Of a stretch of DNA of 64,000 nt, positions 37,113-46,947 are shown piece after piece (the stretch's first letter is position 1; every line of letters starts with the position of its first letter). Made by a program: the position numbers and the translations under genes. This stretch comes from Corynebacterium uterequi. GTDB taxonomy: Bacteria; Actinomycetota; Actinomycetes; Mycobacteriales; Mycobacteriaceae. The DNA lies in NCBI RefSeq assembly GCF_001021065.1, contig NZ_CP011546.1:1302001-1366000 (forward strand), written 5' to 3'. A model generated the notes under the pieces. It did not search any database, was not told where the DNA came from, and saw only the letters and a list, made by a program, of their open reading frames with translations.

Positions 37113-37118
37113 ATTATA
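37113..37118 (-). promoter_or_regulatory. Consensus -10 box for the DUF4190-DUF418 transcript
   Basis: On the minus strand a perfect TATAAT lies 54 bp upstream of the DUF4190 start codon. A TTGAAC seven bases further up is too close to act as a normal -35. Confidence 0.45.
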
Positions 37119-37143
37119 TAGCCTTGTTCAATAAAGCAGCGGC

Positions 37144-38931
37144 CTACCAATCCCGCAGGTAGGCGATGCGATCCCGCAGTTGTTCGGCGCTGCACAGTGC
37201 CGTCGGCGGTCCTCCGCACGCCTTACGCACCTCGGTGTGAATGGCCCCGTGTGGGCGGCCGGTGCGTCCCGCCACGATGGAGACGATGTTGTTGAGTTCA
37301 CGCCGCAGGCGCGGAATCTCCTCGGCCGCCACCTCCCCGGCGGAGCCGGCTGTACCGGTCGCCCCCGGCGCGCCCATGGGAGTGCCAGCGGGGATGCCTT
37401 CGATCTGGCGTCGGCGTGCTTCTTCCGCTTCTCGTTCGCGGCGTGCGCGTTCCTGCTCCTCCCGGGCGTCGAGCTGATCGGCCTGGCGTTTGCGCAGCAA
37501 GGCTTTGACTTGATCGGCGTCGAGCAACCCGGGAAGCCCCAGGTAGTCCTGCTCCTCCGCGGAGCCGGCCATGGTGGCGGTGCCGTAGGTTGAGCCGTCG
37601 TAGATCAGCGAGTCCAATTCTGCTACTGCGCCGATGGTTTCGTAGGACGACGCCTCGTCGGCCTCGTTCTTTTCCCGGTTCGCGTCGGCGAGCAGATCGT
37701 CGTCGAGCCCTTGCTTCTCCCGATGAGGTTTGCCGAGGACGTGGTCGCGCTGCTTTTCCAGGGATTCCGCCAAGCCCAGCAACACCGGCACTGACGGGAC
37801 GAAAACACTCGCTGTCTCGCCGGGCATGCGTGAACGCACGAAACGCCCAATCGCCTGGGCGAAGAACAGCGGCGTGGAGGCACTGGTGGCATAGACACCA
37901 ACCGCTAGGCGGGGAACGTCGACGCCTTCGGACACCATGCGTACCGCCACCATCCACTCGTCGGTCGACGCGGAAAATTCCTCGATGCGCTCAGAGGAAC
38001 CGGGTTCGTCTGAGAGGATCACCGCCACGGGCGTGTTGGAGATTTTCTTCAGGATGGCGGCGTAAGCCCGGGCTGTTTTGGTGTCTGAGGCGATCACCAG
38101 GCCTCCAGCGTCGGGCATATTTCTGCGCACCTGTGTAAGGCGGGTGTGAGCGGCCTGGAGGACAGCCGGAATCCACTCGCCGGCGGGGTCCAGCGCGGTG
38201 CGCCAGGCTCGGGCGGTGTGCTCGGGACTCAGGGGCTCACCGAGGCGCGCTTCGTACTCTTCGCCGGCACTGTCCCGCCAGCGAGTCTCGCCGGAGTAGG
38301 CCAGGAACACCACGGGGCGAACGACGCCGTCTCGCAGCGCCTCGGAGTATCCGTAGGTGTAGTCGGAGCGGGAGACGCTATGGCCTTCGCCGTCTTCCTC
38401 GTAGCGCACGAAGGGGATGGGCGAGTCGTCGGAGCGAAAGGGGGTGCCGGTCAAGGCAAGGCGATGGGAGACGTCATTATAGGCCTCACGCACGCCGTCG
38501 CCCCAGCTCTTGGCATCACCGGCGTGGTGGATCTCGTCGAGGATTACCAGGGTGCGGCGCGCGGAGGCGACCGCGTGATGCTTGAAGGGGTGCATCCCGA
38601 CTTGGGCGTAGGTGACGACGATACCGTCGTAGGACGGGTTCACCGCCGAGGAGTTGGTGAACTTGTGGTCGAGCGAGATCTTGAGCCGGGCAGCCGAATG
38701 AGCCCACTGGACTTTGAGGTGTTCCGTGGGCACCACGACGATCACTCGCTCCACGGTGCGGTCATTGAGCAGCAGGGCGGCGAGTGTCAGTGCGAAGGTG
38801 GTTTTACCGGCACCGGGCGTTGCCACCGCGAGGAAATCCTTGGGGCGGCTACGCCGGAACAGGTCGAGCGCTTCTTGCTGCCAAGCGCGGAGCCGGGTGG
38901 GAATAACTTTGTCTGCCACGAACTTAGACAA
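37144..38931 (-). CDS. DEAD/DEAH-type superfamily 2 helicase
   Basis: A 595-residue ATPase with Walker A TPGAGKTTFAL near residue 43, a DEIH box (ILDEIHHAGDAKSWGDG), motif III LTGTPFRSDD and the motif VI region QAIGRFVRSR. The C-terminal 130 residues have an Arg/Glu-rich coiled segment (EEQERARREREAEEARRR) and a small conserved end. The core resembles the XPB/UvsW/RadD type more than RNA helicases, so a DNA repair role is possible (inference). Its start is 2 bp behind the DUF3039 stop, so the pair is co-transcribed. Confidence 0.88.
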   Translation of the reverse strand: MSKFVADKVIPTRLRAWQQEALDLFRRSRPKDFLAVATPGAGKTTFALTLAALLLNDRTVERVIVVVPTEHLKVQWAHSAARLKISLDHKFTNSSAVNPSYDGIVVTYAQVGMHPFKHHAVASARRTLVILDEIHHAGDAKSWGDGVREAYNDVSHRLALTGTPFRSDDSPIPFVRYEEDGEGHSVSRSDYTYGYSEALRDGVVRPVVFLAYSGETRWRDSAGEEYEARLGEPLSPEHTARAWRTALDPAGEWIPAVLQAAHTRLTQVRRNMPDAGGLVIASDTKTARAYAAILKKISNTPVAVILSDEPGSSERIEEFSASTDEWMVAVRMVSEGVDVPRLAVGVYATSASTPLFFAQAIGRFVRSRMPGETASVFVPSVPVLLGLAESLEKQRDHVLGKPHREKQGLDDDLLADANREKNEADEASSYETIGAVAELDSLIYDGSTYGTATMAGSAEEQDYLGLPGLLDADQVKALLRKRQADQLDAREEQERARREREAEEARRRQIEGIPAGTPMGAPGATGTAGSAGEVAAEEIPRLRRELNNIVSIVAGRTGRPHGAIHTEVRKACGGPPTALCSAEQLRDRIAYLRDW

Positions 38932-38933
38932 AC

Positions 38934-39176
38934 CTACTTCCGCAGTCCCTTATAGATTTTCTCACAGTCCGGGCATACCGGGGATCCGGGTTTCGCGGAC
39001 TTGGTCACGGGGAAGGTTTCCCCGCACAGTGCGACGACCATCCGGCCGTTGATAGCCGAATCAACGATCTGGTTCTTTTTGACGTAGTGAAAGAACTTCG
39101 GGGTGTCTCCCCCGGTGCCCGTGCTCGTGTCTTCCCGAAGATCCGGGCGTTCAATAGTCTGGGTCGTAGTACTCAC
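38934..39176 (-). CDS. DUF3039 family small zinc-binding protein
   Basis: An 80-residue protein with three Cys residues that could hold a metal (VALCGETF and PVCPDCEKIY); the segment KFFHYVKKNQIVDSAINGRMV is the DUF3039 core. Start chosen at GTG 39176 (VSTTTQTIERPDL); ATG at 39188 or 39185 are alternatives adding four or three residues. Located immediately upstream of, and nearly touching, the helicase gene. Function unknown. Confidence 0.83.
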   Translation of the reverse strand: MSTTTQTIERPDLREDTSTGTGGDTPKFFHYVKKNQIVDSAINGRMVVALCGETFPVTKSAKPGSPVCPDCEKIYKGLRK

Positions 39177-39224
39177 GCCCACCATCATGCCCCACCCGCG
39201 ACGCCCTGGCAGAGCCGGGGTCTA

Positions 39225-39230
39225 TACGCT
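39225..39230 (+). promoter_or_regulatory. -10 box of a leaderless promoter for the DUF3099 gene
   Basis: TACGCT (within TATACGCT) ends 8 bases before ATG 39239, with no ribosome site in between. Confidence 0.45.
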
Positions 39231-39238
39231 GTGAGGGT

Positions 39239-39676
39239 ATGGATGCTGACCCACGCAACGGTCGTCTGAGCGCTAGATGGCGGCCCTTTCGGCGCCCGTC
39301 GCAATTAATCACCAGCGCCCCACAGTCCAGCCATCAGCAACGCGCCCACCGCCGCAAGTGGTATCTCATCGTCAATCTCAGCCGCGTCCCGCTGCTGGTG
39401 CTCTGTGGGGTGGCGTTTTGGGTGTGGGACAATGTGTGGCTGACGGTCGTGCTCTTCATCCTGGCGGTGCCGACTCCGCTCATCGCGGTAGTCTTCGCCA
39501 ACGAGAAGAACCCGAAGAAGGATCCCCGGATGAAGGGGGTTTATAAGCCGGCGGTGGCGCGCGCCCAGCAAGAGTGGCTGGAGCAGCACCATTACACGGC
39601 GATCTCGGCGCCAGTGTCCGAGGTTATCGACCACGTCCCCGATGTCCCCCACCAGGAAGGCCCCGAGAATCGATGA
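39239..39676 (+). CDS. DUF3099 family membrane protein
   Basis: A 145-residue protein with a basic N-terminal region (about 1-40: RLSARWRPFRR, RAHRRKWYLIV). Two membrane helices follow (about 44-62 and 66-85). The conserved VVFANEKNPKKDPRMKGVYKP segment comes after them, then a soluble acidic tail. DUF3099 is found in actinobacteria near sigB/dtxR. Its TGA overlaps the ATG of the next gene (ATGA), so the methyltransferase is translationally coupled. Function unknown. Confidence 0.84.
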   Translation: MDADPRNGRLSARWRPFRRPSQLITSAPQSSHQQRAHRRKWYLIVNLSRVPLLVLCGVAFWVWDNVWLTVVLFILAVPTPLIAVVFANEKNPKKDPRMKGVYKPAVARAQQEWLEQHHYTAISAPVSEVIDHVPDVPHQEGPENR

Positions 39677-41226
39677 ATGCTGCTTTTTCGGCCCACAGCG
39701 ACGAGGCGTTGCAGCGGGCAGGTCATAGCCTCGGAGAGGCGTTGCGCCGCCACGGCTTCAGCCCGGCCGGCATCGCCGAGGCGCTGGGGCCCGGCGCGAC
39801 GGCAGCGCTAGACCGAGGAGATGCGGCCGCGACGCGGCGCCGAGCCGACGTCACCACCTCGATGGGCGTGTTGATACGGTGGCTGCTGCTTCACGACACC
39901 CTGCCTGAGGGCGACGTCGCGGCAGTTATCGGCGTGCCCACCCTGGCTGATCTGTTGTCGGCCGGCGCCGCCGAGCGCAACGCTCACGGAGTCCGGCTCC
40001 TCATCGACGTCCGAGCATTCGACGCTGCCGGCAGCACCAGGTACGTGCTCTCCGACCTGGACGCATCCATGGTCGAGCACATTCCCGGGCCCGATCACGT
40101 TCTGGGGATCGGTGCGGCCAGTGTGTCCCTCATGGCATCGGTGCCCAGCTCCCCTACCGGGTCCGTGCTGGACCTCGGTACGGGCTCGGGAGTTCTCGCG
40201 CTGTTCCACTTGGACCGGGCGGAGTCGGTGACCGCGACCGATATTCATCCCCGAGCGTTGACCTTCGCGCGGGCTTCCTTATCGGCCAGTGGCGAGTCGG
40301 CAACGTCGGTGGAGCTTGTGGAGGGGTCGTGGTTTGAGCCAGTGGCCGGGCGTCGGTTCGACCGCATTGTGGCGAACCCGCCCTTCGTCGTTGGCCGTCC
40401 GGAGGTGGGCCACGTCTACCGTGACTCCGGGCTGGCGCTCGACGGCGCCAGCCAGCTAGTTGCCTCCCAGGCGCCGGAGTTTCTCACCCCCGGTGGGCGC
40501 GCGCATGTACTGTCGGCGTGGGCTCACGTCGAAGGCGAAGCCTGGCAGTCTCGGGTCGCCGGTTGGCTTCCGGCTCGGGGCGTGGCTGCGTGGGTGTTGC
40601 AACGTGACGTCGTTGACCCGGAGCTGTACGTTCACACGTGGCTGTGCGACGAATCCCTCGATCCTCGTTCCGCGGAGTACCAGCGGCGCGCTGATCAGTG
40701 GCTGGACTTCTTTGAAGACAACCGGGTGACGGGTATCGGCGTTGGCTTCCTCGCCCTCGAGAATATCGGTGACGTGCCCAGCGAGGTGACCGCCGAGGAG
40801 TTGTCCGGACCGACTGCTGGCCTCGGCGATGAGGTGGCTGAGTTCTTCGACCGGATCGCGTGGTTGCGCGAGCGTGACCGCGACCAGCTCGCCGGGGCGC
40901 GCTACCAGGTGCGTCCGGGGCTGGCCCGCGAGGAGGTGTCGGTTGCGGATACCGACGCCCAGCAGGGCTTCGCCCCGGCCGCCTTGCGGCTCACCCGCAC
41001 CGACGGTCCCCGTTTCAGCCACGACGTCGATGAGGCGCTGGCCGCGATCGTCGCCGGTCTGCACCCACACGGCCTTAGTCTGGCGGAAACCGTCGAGCTC
41101 TTTGCGGTAGCGCGAGGGCTCGACGACGATCGCAGCGAGGTTCTCGTTGCCGAAGCTGTGGACGCCTGCGCTGACCTGGTGCGCCACGGCTTACTCATTC
41201 CCGCTGATCTTATCGAGGAGATTTAA
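39673..41226 (+). CDS. HemK/PrmC-type SAM-dependent methyltransferase
   Basis: A 517-residue protein starting at ATG 39673. An N-terminal helical part (about 1-150) precedes a Rossmann methyltransferase with motif [14 protein letters not shown] and the NPPF motif ([10 protein letters not shown]) typical of N6-adenine or glutamine-N5 methyltransferases. A C-terminal extension of about 200 residues is not like PrmC. The canonical prmC is expected elsewhere next to prfA, so this is probably a different enzyme, modifying RNA or a protein. It overlaps DUF3099 and is followed 1 bp later by dtd. Confidence 0.86.
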   Translation: MNAAFSAHSDEALQRAGHSLGEALRRHGFSPAGIAEALGPGATAALDRGDAAATRRRADVTTSMGVLIRWLLLHDTLPEGDVAAVIGVPTLADLLSAGAAERNAHGVRLLIDVRAFDAAGSTRYVLSDLDASMVEHIPGPDHVLGIGAASVSLMASVPSSPTGSVLDLGTGSGVLALFHLDRAESVTATDIHPRALTFARASLSASGESATSVELVEGSWFEPVAGRRFDRIVANPPFVVGRPEVGHVYRDSGLALDGASQLVASQAPEFLTPGGRAHVLSAWAHVEGEAWQSRVAGWLPARGVAAWVLQRDVVDPELYVHTWLCDESLDPRSAEYQRRADQWLDFFEDNRVTGIGVGFLALENIGDVPSEVTAEELSGPTAGLGDEVAEFFDRIAWLRERDRDQLAGARYQVRPGLAREEVSVADTDAQQGFAPAALRLTRTDGPRFSHDVDEALAAIVAGLHPHGLSLAETVELFAVARGLDDDRSEVLVAEAVDACADLVRHGLLIPADLIEEI

Positions 41227-41227
41227 G

Positions 41228-41662
41228 GTGAAGGCTGTTCTCACCCGCGTCACTGAGGCGACGGTCCGGGTCGATGGCGAGGTCGTGGGGGCGATCTCCG
41301 CGCCGGATACCGGCGGGGTGCTCGCGCTCGTCGGCGTGGGGCGCGACGATGACGACGCCTCCGTGGCCACTATGGCGCGAAAGATAGCCGAGCTCCGATT
41401 GCTCGATGGTGAGGTGTCCGCCTCGGATGTTCACGCCCCGATCCTGGTGGTCAGCCAGTTCACCCTGCAGGGACGCACGGCCAAGGGCCGCCGCCCGTCG
41501 TGGTCGGACGCGGCTCCGGGTCATCAGGCGGAACCGATGATCGCCGAGCTCATTCGGCAGCTACGCGACCGGGGCCTGTCGGTGGAGCAGGGGCGTTTCG
41601 GGGCCATGATGCAGGTCAGCTCCGTCAACGACGGCCCGTTTACGCTCTTAGTCGAAACCTAA
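41228..41662 (+). CDS. dtd: D-aminoacyl-tRNA deacylase
   Basis: Removes D-amino acids (and glycine from tRNA-Ala) from mischarged tRNAs. The 144-residue product starts with GTG 41228 and contains the two DTD active-site motifs: SQFTLQG and the C-terminal [10 protein letters not shown] (equivalent to the NxGP motif). Placed 1 bp after the methyltransferase stop, so it shares its transcript. A short CCCC...GGGG hairpin lies just after the stop. Confidence 0.95.
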   Translation: MKAVLTRVTEATVRVDGEVVGAISAPDTGGVLALVGVGRDDDDASVATMARKIAELRLLDGEVSASDVHAPILVVSQFTLQGRTAKGRRPSWSDAAPGHQAEPMIAELIRQLRDRGLSVEQGRFGAMMQVSSVNDGPFTLLVET

Positions 41663-41753
41663 ACCAACACCCCTTTAAGGGGGTGACCACGACCTGCAAC
41701 GACTCCCATAAGCCCAGCACGTTGTGTGCCCTCCTCGACTGATCGGATACCCC

Positions 41754-41779
41754 GGAACTAAATCCTCAGCCTCGCCGTT
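41754..41779 (+). promoter_or_regulatory. Sigma-H-type promoter of sigB
   Basis: GGAAC (41754-41758), 18-bp spacer and GTT (41777-41779) match the SigH pattern GGAAY-N16-20-GTT. It lies about 37 bp upstream of the sigB ATG. sigB is an established SigH target in corynebacteria and mycobacteria, so the assignment is well supported. Confidence 0.75.
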
Positions 41780-41815
41780 AGACAATGTAGATCGCGACTA
41801 CGAGGAGGACCCCAC

Positions 41816-42811
41816 ATGTCAGATCCGGCCATCTCTGACCACCACGACGAGGACGAGCAGGACATCGACCCAGGTAGTCGCCGGAACCAGACCAACGATA
41901 ACCCGTCAGCGGATTTGGTGCGGGTTTATCTCAACGGCATTGGCAAAACGGCTCTGCTCAACGCGGAGGAAGAGGTGGACCTCGCGCAACGCATCGAGGT
42001 CGGATTGTACGCCCAATATCAGCTCGACAACCCGGACATCACCTTGACGCGTGCGCAAAAGCGCGACTACAAGATCCTGGCCCGCGACGGCCGCAAGGCC
42101 CGCTCCCACCTCCTGGAGGCAAACCTGCGCCTGGTGGTTTCCTTGGCCAAGCGCTACACCGGCCGCGGTATGCCACTGCTGGACCTCATCCAGGAGGGCA
42201 ACCTTGGCCTCATTCGAGCCATGGAGAAGTTCGACTACTCCAAGGGCTTTAAGTTCTCCACCTACGCCACGTGGTGGATCCGGCAGGCGATCACGCGAGG
42301 CATGGCCGACCAGTCTCGCACCATCCGCCTTCCCGTTCATTTGGTAGAGCAGGTCAATAAGCTCTCGCGAATTAAGCGCGAGATGTATCAATCCCTCGGC
42401 CGCGAGGCCACGAACGAGGAACTTGCGGACGAATCCGGTATCGACGAGTCCAAGATAGAGATGCTGCTGCGTCAGTCGCGTGACCCGGTGAGCTTGGATA
42501 TGCCCGTTGGAGCCGACGAGGAGGCCCCGCTGGGTGACTTCATCGAGGACACGGAAGCGACGGACGCGGAGACCGCCGTGGTGGCCACGATGCGTCACGA
42601 GGATATCCGCGACGTCATCGACACCCTCGAACAACGCGAGCAGGACGTCATTCGACTGCGCTACGGGCTCACCGACGGGGTTCCGCGCACCCTTGACCAG
42701 ATTGGTCGCCGGTACGGGCTGTCCCGGGAGCGGGTTCGTCAGATCGAGCGGGAGGTCATGATGAAGCTGCGGGCCGGCGAGCGCGCGGAGCGGTTACGGG
42801 AGTATGCCTAA
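41816..42811 (+). CDS. sigB: Non-essential primary-like sigma factor SigB
   Basis: Group 2 sigma-70 factor active in stress and in the transition to stationary phase. The 331-residue product starts at ATG 41816 (GAGGAGG 8 bases upstream). It has a short acidic leader (1-40), then sigma regions 1.2 to 4, nearly the same as Sig[36 protein letters not shown], and [21 protein letters not shown]. Downstream come dtxR and galE, the conserved corynebacterial order. A sigma-H-type promoter precedes it. Confidence 0.97.
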   Translation: MSDPAISDHHDEDEQDIDPGSRRNQTNDNPSADLVRVYLNGIGKTALLNAEEEVDLAQRIEVGLYAQYQLDNPDITLTRAQKRDYKILARDGRKARSHLLEANLRLVVSLAKRYTGRGMPLLDLIQEGNLGLIRAMEKFDYSKGFKFSTYATWWIRQAITRGMADQSRTIRLPVHLVEQVNKLSRIKREMYQSLGREATNEELADESGIDESKIEMLLRQSRDPVSLDMPVGADEEAPLGDFIEDTEATDAETAVVATMRHEDIRDVIDTLEQREQDVIRLRYGLTDGVPRTLDQIGRRYGLSRERVRQIEREVMMKLRAGERAERLREYA

Positions 42812-42944
42812 CCCGCCTTCACATAGGAACAAGCAATCAATCGGCCAAGGCAGATAATCTTTCCAACTTGAGGGTTTACCCTGGCTAGTCTTAGTATGAT
42901 GGTTATTACCGGCAGTGTGCTGCAAGAAAGGGCTACAGCTCGCT

Positions 42945-43631
42945 ATGAAAGATCTCGTTGATACCACGGAAATGTATCTTCGGACCATCTACGAACTCGA
43001 AGAAGAAGGCATCGTTCCCCTTCGCGCTCGCATTGCCGAGCGGCTCGAGCAGTCCGGTCCCACCGTCTCCCAAACCGTCGCCAGGATGGAGCGCGACGGC
43101 CTACTGCTGGTCAGTCCGGACCGCTCTCTCAAGATGACGGCCCTGGGGCGTGACCTTGCGGTCAAGGTTATGCGCAAGCACCGCCTCGCCGAGCGGCTGC
43201 TGACCGACGTCCTCAACCTCGACATCAGCCAGGTTCACGACGAAGCCTGCCGCTGGGAACATGTGATGAGCGAGGACGTCGAGCGCCGCGTAGTCGACAT
43301 CGTCTCCGACCCGGTGACGTCCCCCTTCGGTAACCCCATTCCCGGGTTGGCTCAGCTCGGCGTCTCCGTGGATCCCTTGGAGAACACTTCGCAGCGGCTG
43401 TCCGACCTGGACATTACCGAGCCCACCGCCGTGCGGGTGGCTCAGCTTAACGAGATCCTCCAGGTCGATTCTGAGGTGTTCCGCGACTTTGCCGTCGCCG
43501 ATATCCACCCAGGTTCGGAGGTGACCGTCGAGCTCGTAGCAGACGGCGCGGAGCTCACTACCGGCGCTGGCCACGTCGTATTCGTTCCCGGTGATCTCAC
43601 CCACGCCGTGCGCGTTGATCTGCTGAAATAA
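42945..43631 (+). CDS. dtxR: Iron-dependent transcriptional repressor DtxR
   Basis: Fe(II)-activated repressor controlling siderophore, haem-use and iron storage genes. The 228-residue protein starts [12 protein letters not shown] at ATG 42945. All metal ligands known from the C. diphtheriae protein are present at the same positions: Met10, Cys102, Glu105, His106 (primary site) and His79, Glu83, His98 (ancillary site). An N-terminal winged helix ([19 protein letters not shown]) and a C-terminal SH3-like domain are complete. A -10-like TATGAT lies at 42895-42900. Followed by galE, as in other corynebacteria. Confidence 0.98.
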   Translation: MKDLVDTTEMYLRTIYELEEEGIVPLRARIAERLEQSGPTVSQTVARMERDGLLLVSPDRSLKMTALGRDLAVKVMRKHRLAERLLTDVLNLDISQVHDEACRWEHVMSEDVERRVVDIVSDPVTSPFGNPIPGLAQLGVSVDPLENTSQRLSDLDITEPTAVRVAQLNEILQVDSEVFRDFAVADIHPGSEVTVELVADGAELTTGAGHVVFVPGDLTHAVRVDLLK

Positions 43632-43659
43632 CCTCCTGCCACGACAGCGTTCATCGTCC

Positions 43660-43665
43660 TATAGT
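43660..43665 (+). promoter_or_regulatory. -10 box of a leaderless promoter for galE
   Basis: TATAGT ends 7 bases before the ATG at 43673; the GGGGCTT between them leaves no room for a 5' leader, so galE is probably transcribed from its own start codon independently of dtxR. Confidence 0.55.
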
Positions 43666-43672
43666 GGGGCTT

Positions 43673-44656
43673 ATGAACGTTCTCGTTACTGGAGCCGCCG
43701 GCTACGTAGGTAGTGTCTGTGCGGCTGTTCTTGCAGAAGCGGGCCACTCGGTCACGGTCATCGACAACCTCACCACCGGCAACCGGGACGCCGTCCCGGC
43801 CGCTGCCACCTTCGTGGAAGGCAATGTCGCCGACGTCATCGACGATGTCCTCGAATCCCAGCACTTCGACGGCGTGTTCCACTTCGCTGCCCGTTCCCTG
43901 GTCGGCGAGTCGATGGAAGTGCCGGAGGAGTACTGGCGCGACAACGTCGGCACCACCCTCAAGCTCCTCGAATCCATGCGCCTGCACGGAGTGACCAACT
44001 TGGTCTTCTCTTCCACGGCTGCCACCTACGGCGAGCCGAAGCAGATGCCCATCACTGAGGACATGCCGACCGCCCCCACCAACACCTACGGTGCGACGAA
44101 GCTGTCGATCGACTACGCGATCACCTCCTACTGCAAGGCCCACGGCCTTGCCGCCACCAGCCTGCGCTACTTCAACGTGGCCGGCGCCTACGGCTCCATC
44201 GGCGAGAATCGTAAGATCGAGACCCACATCATTCCGCTCGTGCTCCAGGTGGCCCTCGGACACCGGGACAAGATCTACATCTTCGGCGACGACTACCCGA
44301 CCGATGATGGCACCGCGGTTCGTGACTACATCCACATCCGCGACCTGGCCGATGCTCACGTGCTCGCCTTCGAGACGAACAAGCCCGGCGAACACCGCAT
44401 CTACAACCTCGGATCCGGCGAAGGCTACTCGGTCCAGCAAGTCATCGAGATGTGCCGCGAGGTCACCGGCCACCCGATCCCCGCGGAGCTCGCTGCGCGC
44501 CGCCTCGGCGATCCGCCGATCCTCATCGCCTCCTCCGAGAAGATCAAGAACGATCTGGGCTGGAACCCCACGCGCACTGACCTGCGCACCATCATCGAGG
44601 ACGCCTGGGCCTTCACGTCCGCCCTCGGCGACGGCATGCATAGCGCACGTCGTTAA
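43673..44656 (+). CDS. galE: UDP-glucose 4-epimerase
   Basis: Short-chain dehydrogenase interconverting UDP-glucose and UDP-galactose, which supplies galactose for the arabinogalactan of the cell wall. The 327-residue product has the NAD-binding GAAGYVGS at residues 7-14, the catalytic Ser in [10 protein letters not shown] and the Tyr/Lys pair in YGATKLS. ATG 43673 places the protein start at the conserved MNVLVTG. Its TAA shares three bases with the TAA of the convergent DUF4192 gene. Confidence 0.96.
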   Translation: MNVLVTGAAGYVGSVCAAVLAEAGHSVTVIDNLTTGNRDAVPAAATFVEGNVADVIDDVLESQHFDGVFHFAARSLVGESMEVPEEYWRDNVGTTLKLLESMRLHGVTNLVFSSTAATYGEPKQMPITEDMPTAPTNTYGATKLSIDYAITSYCKAHGLAATSLRYFNVAGAYGSIGENRKIETHIIPLVLQVALGHRDKIYIFGDDYPTDDGTAVRDYIHIRDLADAHVLAFETNKPGEHRIYNLGSGEGYSVQQVIEMCREVTGHPIPAELAARRLGDPPILIASSEKIKNDLGWNPTRTDLRTIIEDAWAFTSALGDGMHSARR

Positions 44657-45756
44657 GGCAGTTCATCAGGGATAATTGGGCTGTAGAGCCGGCGGCGAGC
44701 TTCCTCGCTGCCGGCTCTAATCGCGTCAAGGACCACGTCATCCAGCCCAACCGAAAAAGCCTGCTGAAGCAGCCGCGTCAATGTATGTTCGGGGGCTTCC
44801 TCGGCCGCCGTGGCCAAGGCCGCGGTCGCCAACGCCAAGGGCCCGACCGTAGCCCGAGCCAGGGCGTAGAGGCAGAGCGCATTGACCCGCAGCGATCCGG
44901 TCACCGCCGAGGCTACCGCCGCGAAAAGCTCCGTTGCTGTGTCGGGCTGGGCGATTGCCACGCTCGCCGCAGCATCGCGCAACCCGCGATGAGCACAGAC
45001 CGTAGCCGCGCAGCGTAACGCCGCGTAGTCGAGGCCTAATTCCCCGCCTTCTGGAGGCTGGTCGCCGTTGAGGTAGTCCTCCAAATCGCACAGGAGCGCC
45101 CGGCACGCCTCGGCTGATCCGTACGCGTCGGCGGCGTCGTCGCTCGCTTGTCGAGTGAGCTGGGTGATCTCCGCCACCGATAACGCCGGATGCGCGGTAG
45201 TGAAGTGCCCGAAATGATCCTCTCTCCTGATCTCGGGCAACAGACCATGTGCTCGCCAAGGCTCCATGCTGGGGGCGGCAACGATCTCGGGGATCGTGCC
45301 GCGCTCCCACGGCGTTCCGGCAGGGGCGCGAACCGGCGCGTCGTCGCTCGCCGGCGGGACGAGCCGGTAGGGCGACTGGTGAGTGATCTCCTCCGCCGCC
45401 CAGACACCCAGCACGGTGGCGCCGCTTGTGGCTGCGACGCCGTCAAGTAGCCGGTTGGCCTTCTGAGCTGCGGTTTCCGCCTGCTCCGAATCGGGTGGGA
45501 AACCGACGATGAATGCCAAGAGACTCATACCCGGGTCTCGGACGATCGGGGGAAAGTCCTCCGGGCGGATAACGTTGAGTGCTTCCACGTCGACCCGCAG
45601 GACCGGACCGAGTTGGTGCGTGGTTCCACCGATCGGATAGAGGCCGAGCAGAATGAACGAGTGCGAGGGGTAGAAACCGAGTAGGCCGGGTAGGCAGGAC
45701 AGGAGATGGCCGGGATTGGTTAGGTGCGGCGGAGACGCCGGTGTGCATGTGCTCAT
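44653..45756 (-). CDS. DUF4192 family protein
   Basis: A 367-residue soluble protein conserved in actinobacteria. It starts [21 protein letters not shown] at ATG 45756; an ATG 16 codons upstream adds an unconserved Gly/Arg-rich stretch. The core motif [17 protein letters not shown] is typical of DUF4192. A high-Ala helical C-terminal half follows. No catalytic motif is recognised. Convergent and 3-bp overlapping with galE. Confidence 0.86.
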   Translation of the reverse strand: MSTCTPASPPHLTNPGHLLSCLPGLLGFYPSHSFILLGLYPIGGTTHQLGPVLRVDVEALNVIRPEDFPPIVRDPGMSLLAFIVGFPPDSEQAETAAQKANRLLDGVAATSGATVLGVWAAEEITHQSPYRLVPPASDDAPVRAPAGTPWERGTIPEIVAAPSMEPWRAHGLLPEIRREDHFGHFTTAHPALSVAEITQLTRQASDDAADAYGSAEACRALLCDLEDYLNGDQPPEGGELGLDYAALRCAATVCAHRGLRDAAASVAIAQPDTATELFAAVASAVTGSLRVNALCLYALARATVGPLALATAALATAAEEAPEHTLTRLLQQAFSVGLDDVVLDAIRAGSEEARRRLYSPIIPDELP

Positions 45757-45957
45757 GGCGTTGAGTGTGGCTGCCCGTCGACCACCACCGCCTCGACTGT
45801 CCACAGCACTTCCCTACTGCCTCGAATAATGGGCAGCCGTCGTCGGTTATCCACAGGTCTGGGAATAGCACAGGCCGCGTCGTGGTTGAATCGGACTACC
45901 AACCAGGTCCGCCCCGAGCCGTCCCGGAGGCTTTAGAATCGTCACCAGGAGGACATC

Positions 45958-46893
45958 ATGCAAGATGAATCGTCGATGTACGAACTCGAATACCCGGCGC
46001 CCGCAGTGCAAGCCGACGGCGCCCGAGGGCCCGTCATGATCGTGGCCCTCCAGGGTTTTGCCGACGCTGGTGTGGCAGTGTCCGGAACCTCCGACCATCT
46101 CAAGGCCGCCCTAGAAACGCATCCACTCGTGTCTTTTCATACGGATGAGCTCGTCGACTTCCGCTCGCGTCGGCCAACCATCACGATCAACGACAACGCC
46201 ATCGTCCACGCCGAGGAGCTCTGCTTGGATCTCCGGGTGGCCAGGGACACCGAGGGCACGCCCTTCCTGCTACTTTCCGGCCCCGAGCCGGATATGCGTT
46301 GGAACGCGTTCACCGCCGCGGTGGCTGATCTGGCGGAGAAGTACAACGTCTCGGCAACCTTGTGTGTCTATGGCGCCCCGATGACTGTGCCGCATACCCG
46401 CCCGCTGGTCGTGTCCGCTCACAGTAGTGACGCCGCGTTGACCAAGGACCTGTACACCCTGGATTCGCAGCTGGTCCTGCCCGGGTCGGCGTCGTTGTTC
46501 ATTGAGCACGAGATGACGAGGCGGGGCCTGCCCGCCGCCGGCTACACCGCTCACGTCCCTCACTACGTCGCCTCATGGCCGTATCCTCAGGCGCCGTATC
46601 AGCTGTTGCGCTCGTTGTCCTCGGTCACCGGTTTGAAGTTCCCGCTGCGCAGCCTGGAGCATGATATCGACCGTGCTAACGCCAAGCTTGATGACTACCT
46701 CCAGGAGAACCCCGAGGTGGCCCAGGTGGTGGCATCCTTGGAGCAGCACTATGACGAAGAGCTGGAGCGATTTCGGGAAGACCACCCGGGCGAGGTTTTG
46801 CCGGGTGAGTCCGCTATCCCGAGTGGCGAAGAGATCGGCAAGGAGTTCGAGCGTTTCCTCGCCGAGATCGAGGACGGGTCGGACTCTGAGTAG
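45958..46893 (+). CDS. PAC2 family (proteasome assembly chaperone-like) protein
   Basis: A 311-residue protein of the PAC2 family. Related bacterial proteins are found in actinobacteria, where some lack proteasomes, so the role may be different from proteasome assembly. Key segments: MIVALQGFADAGVAVSG near residue 28, and RGLPAAGYTAHVPHYVA. The C-terminal region is Glu-rich. A GGAGG ribosome site lies 8 bases before the ATG, and a TAGAAT -10-like box at 45934-45939. Followed 54 bp later by the helicase gene. Confidence 0.87.
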   Translation: MQDESSMYELEYPAPAVQADGARGPVMIVALQGFADAGVAVSGTSDHLKAALETHPLVSFHTDELVDFRSRRPTITINDNAIVHAEELCLDLRVARDTEGTPFLLLSGPEPDMRWNAFTAAVADLAEKYNVSATLCVYGAPMTVPHTRPLVVSAHSSDAALTKDLYTLDSQLVLPGSASLFIEHEMTRRGLPAAGYTAHVPHYVASWPYPQAPYQLLRSLSSVTGLKFPLRSLEHDIDRANAKLDDYLQENPEVAQVVASLEQHYDEELERFREDHPGEVLPGESAIPSGEEIGKEFERFLAEIEDGSDSE

Positions 46894-46947
46894 GCCGGAT
46901 AGGCCACCCGTAGGTCGCACCGCGGGCACCCCGCCCACTCCGCTACG

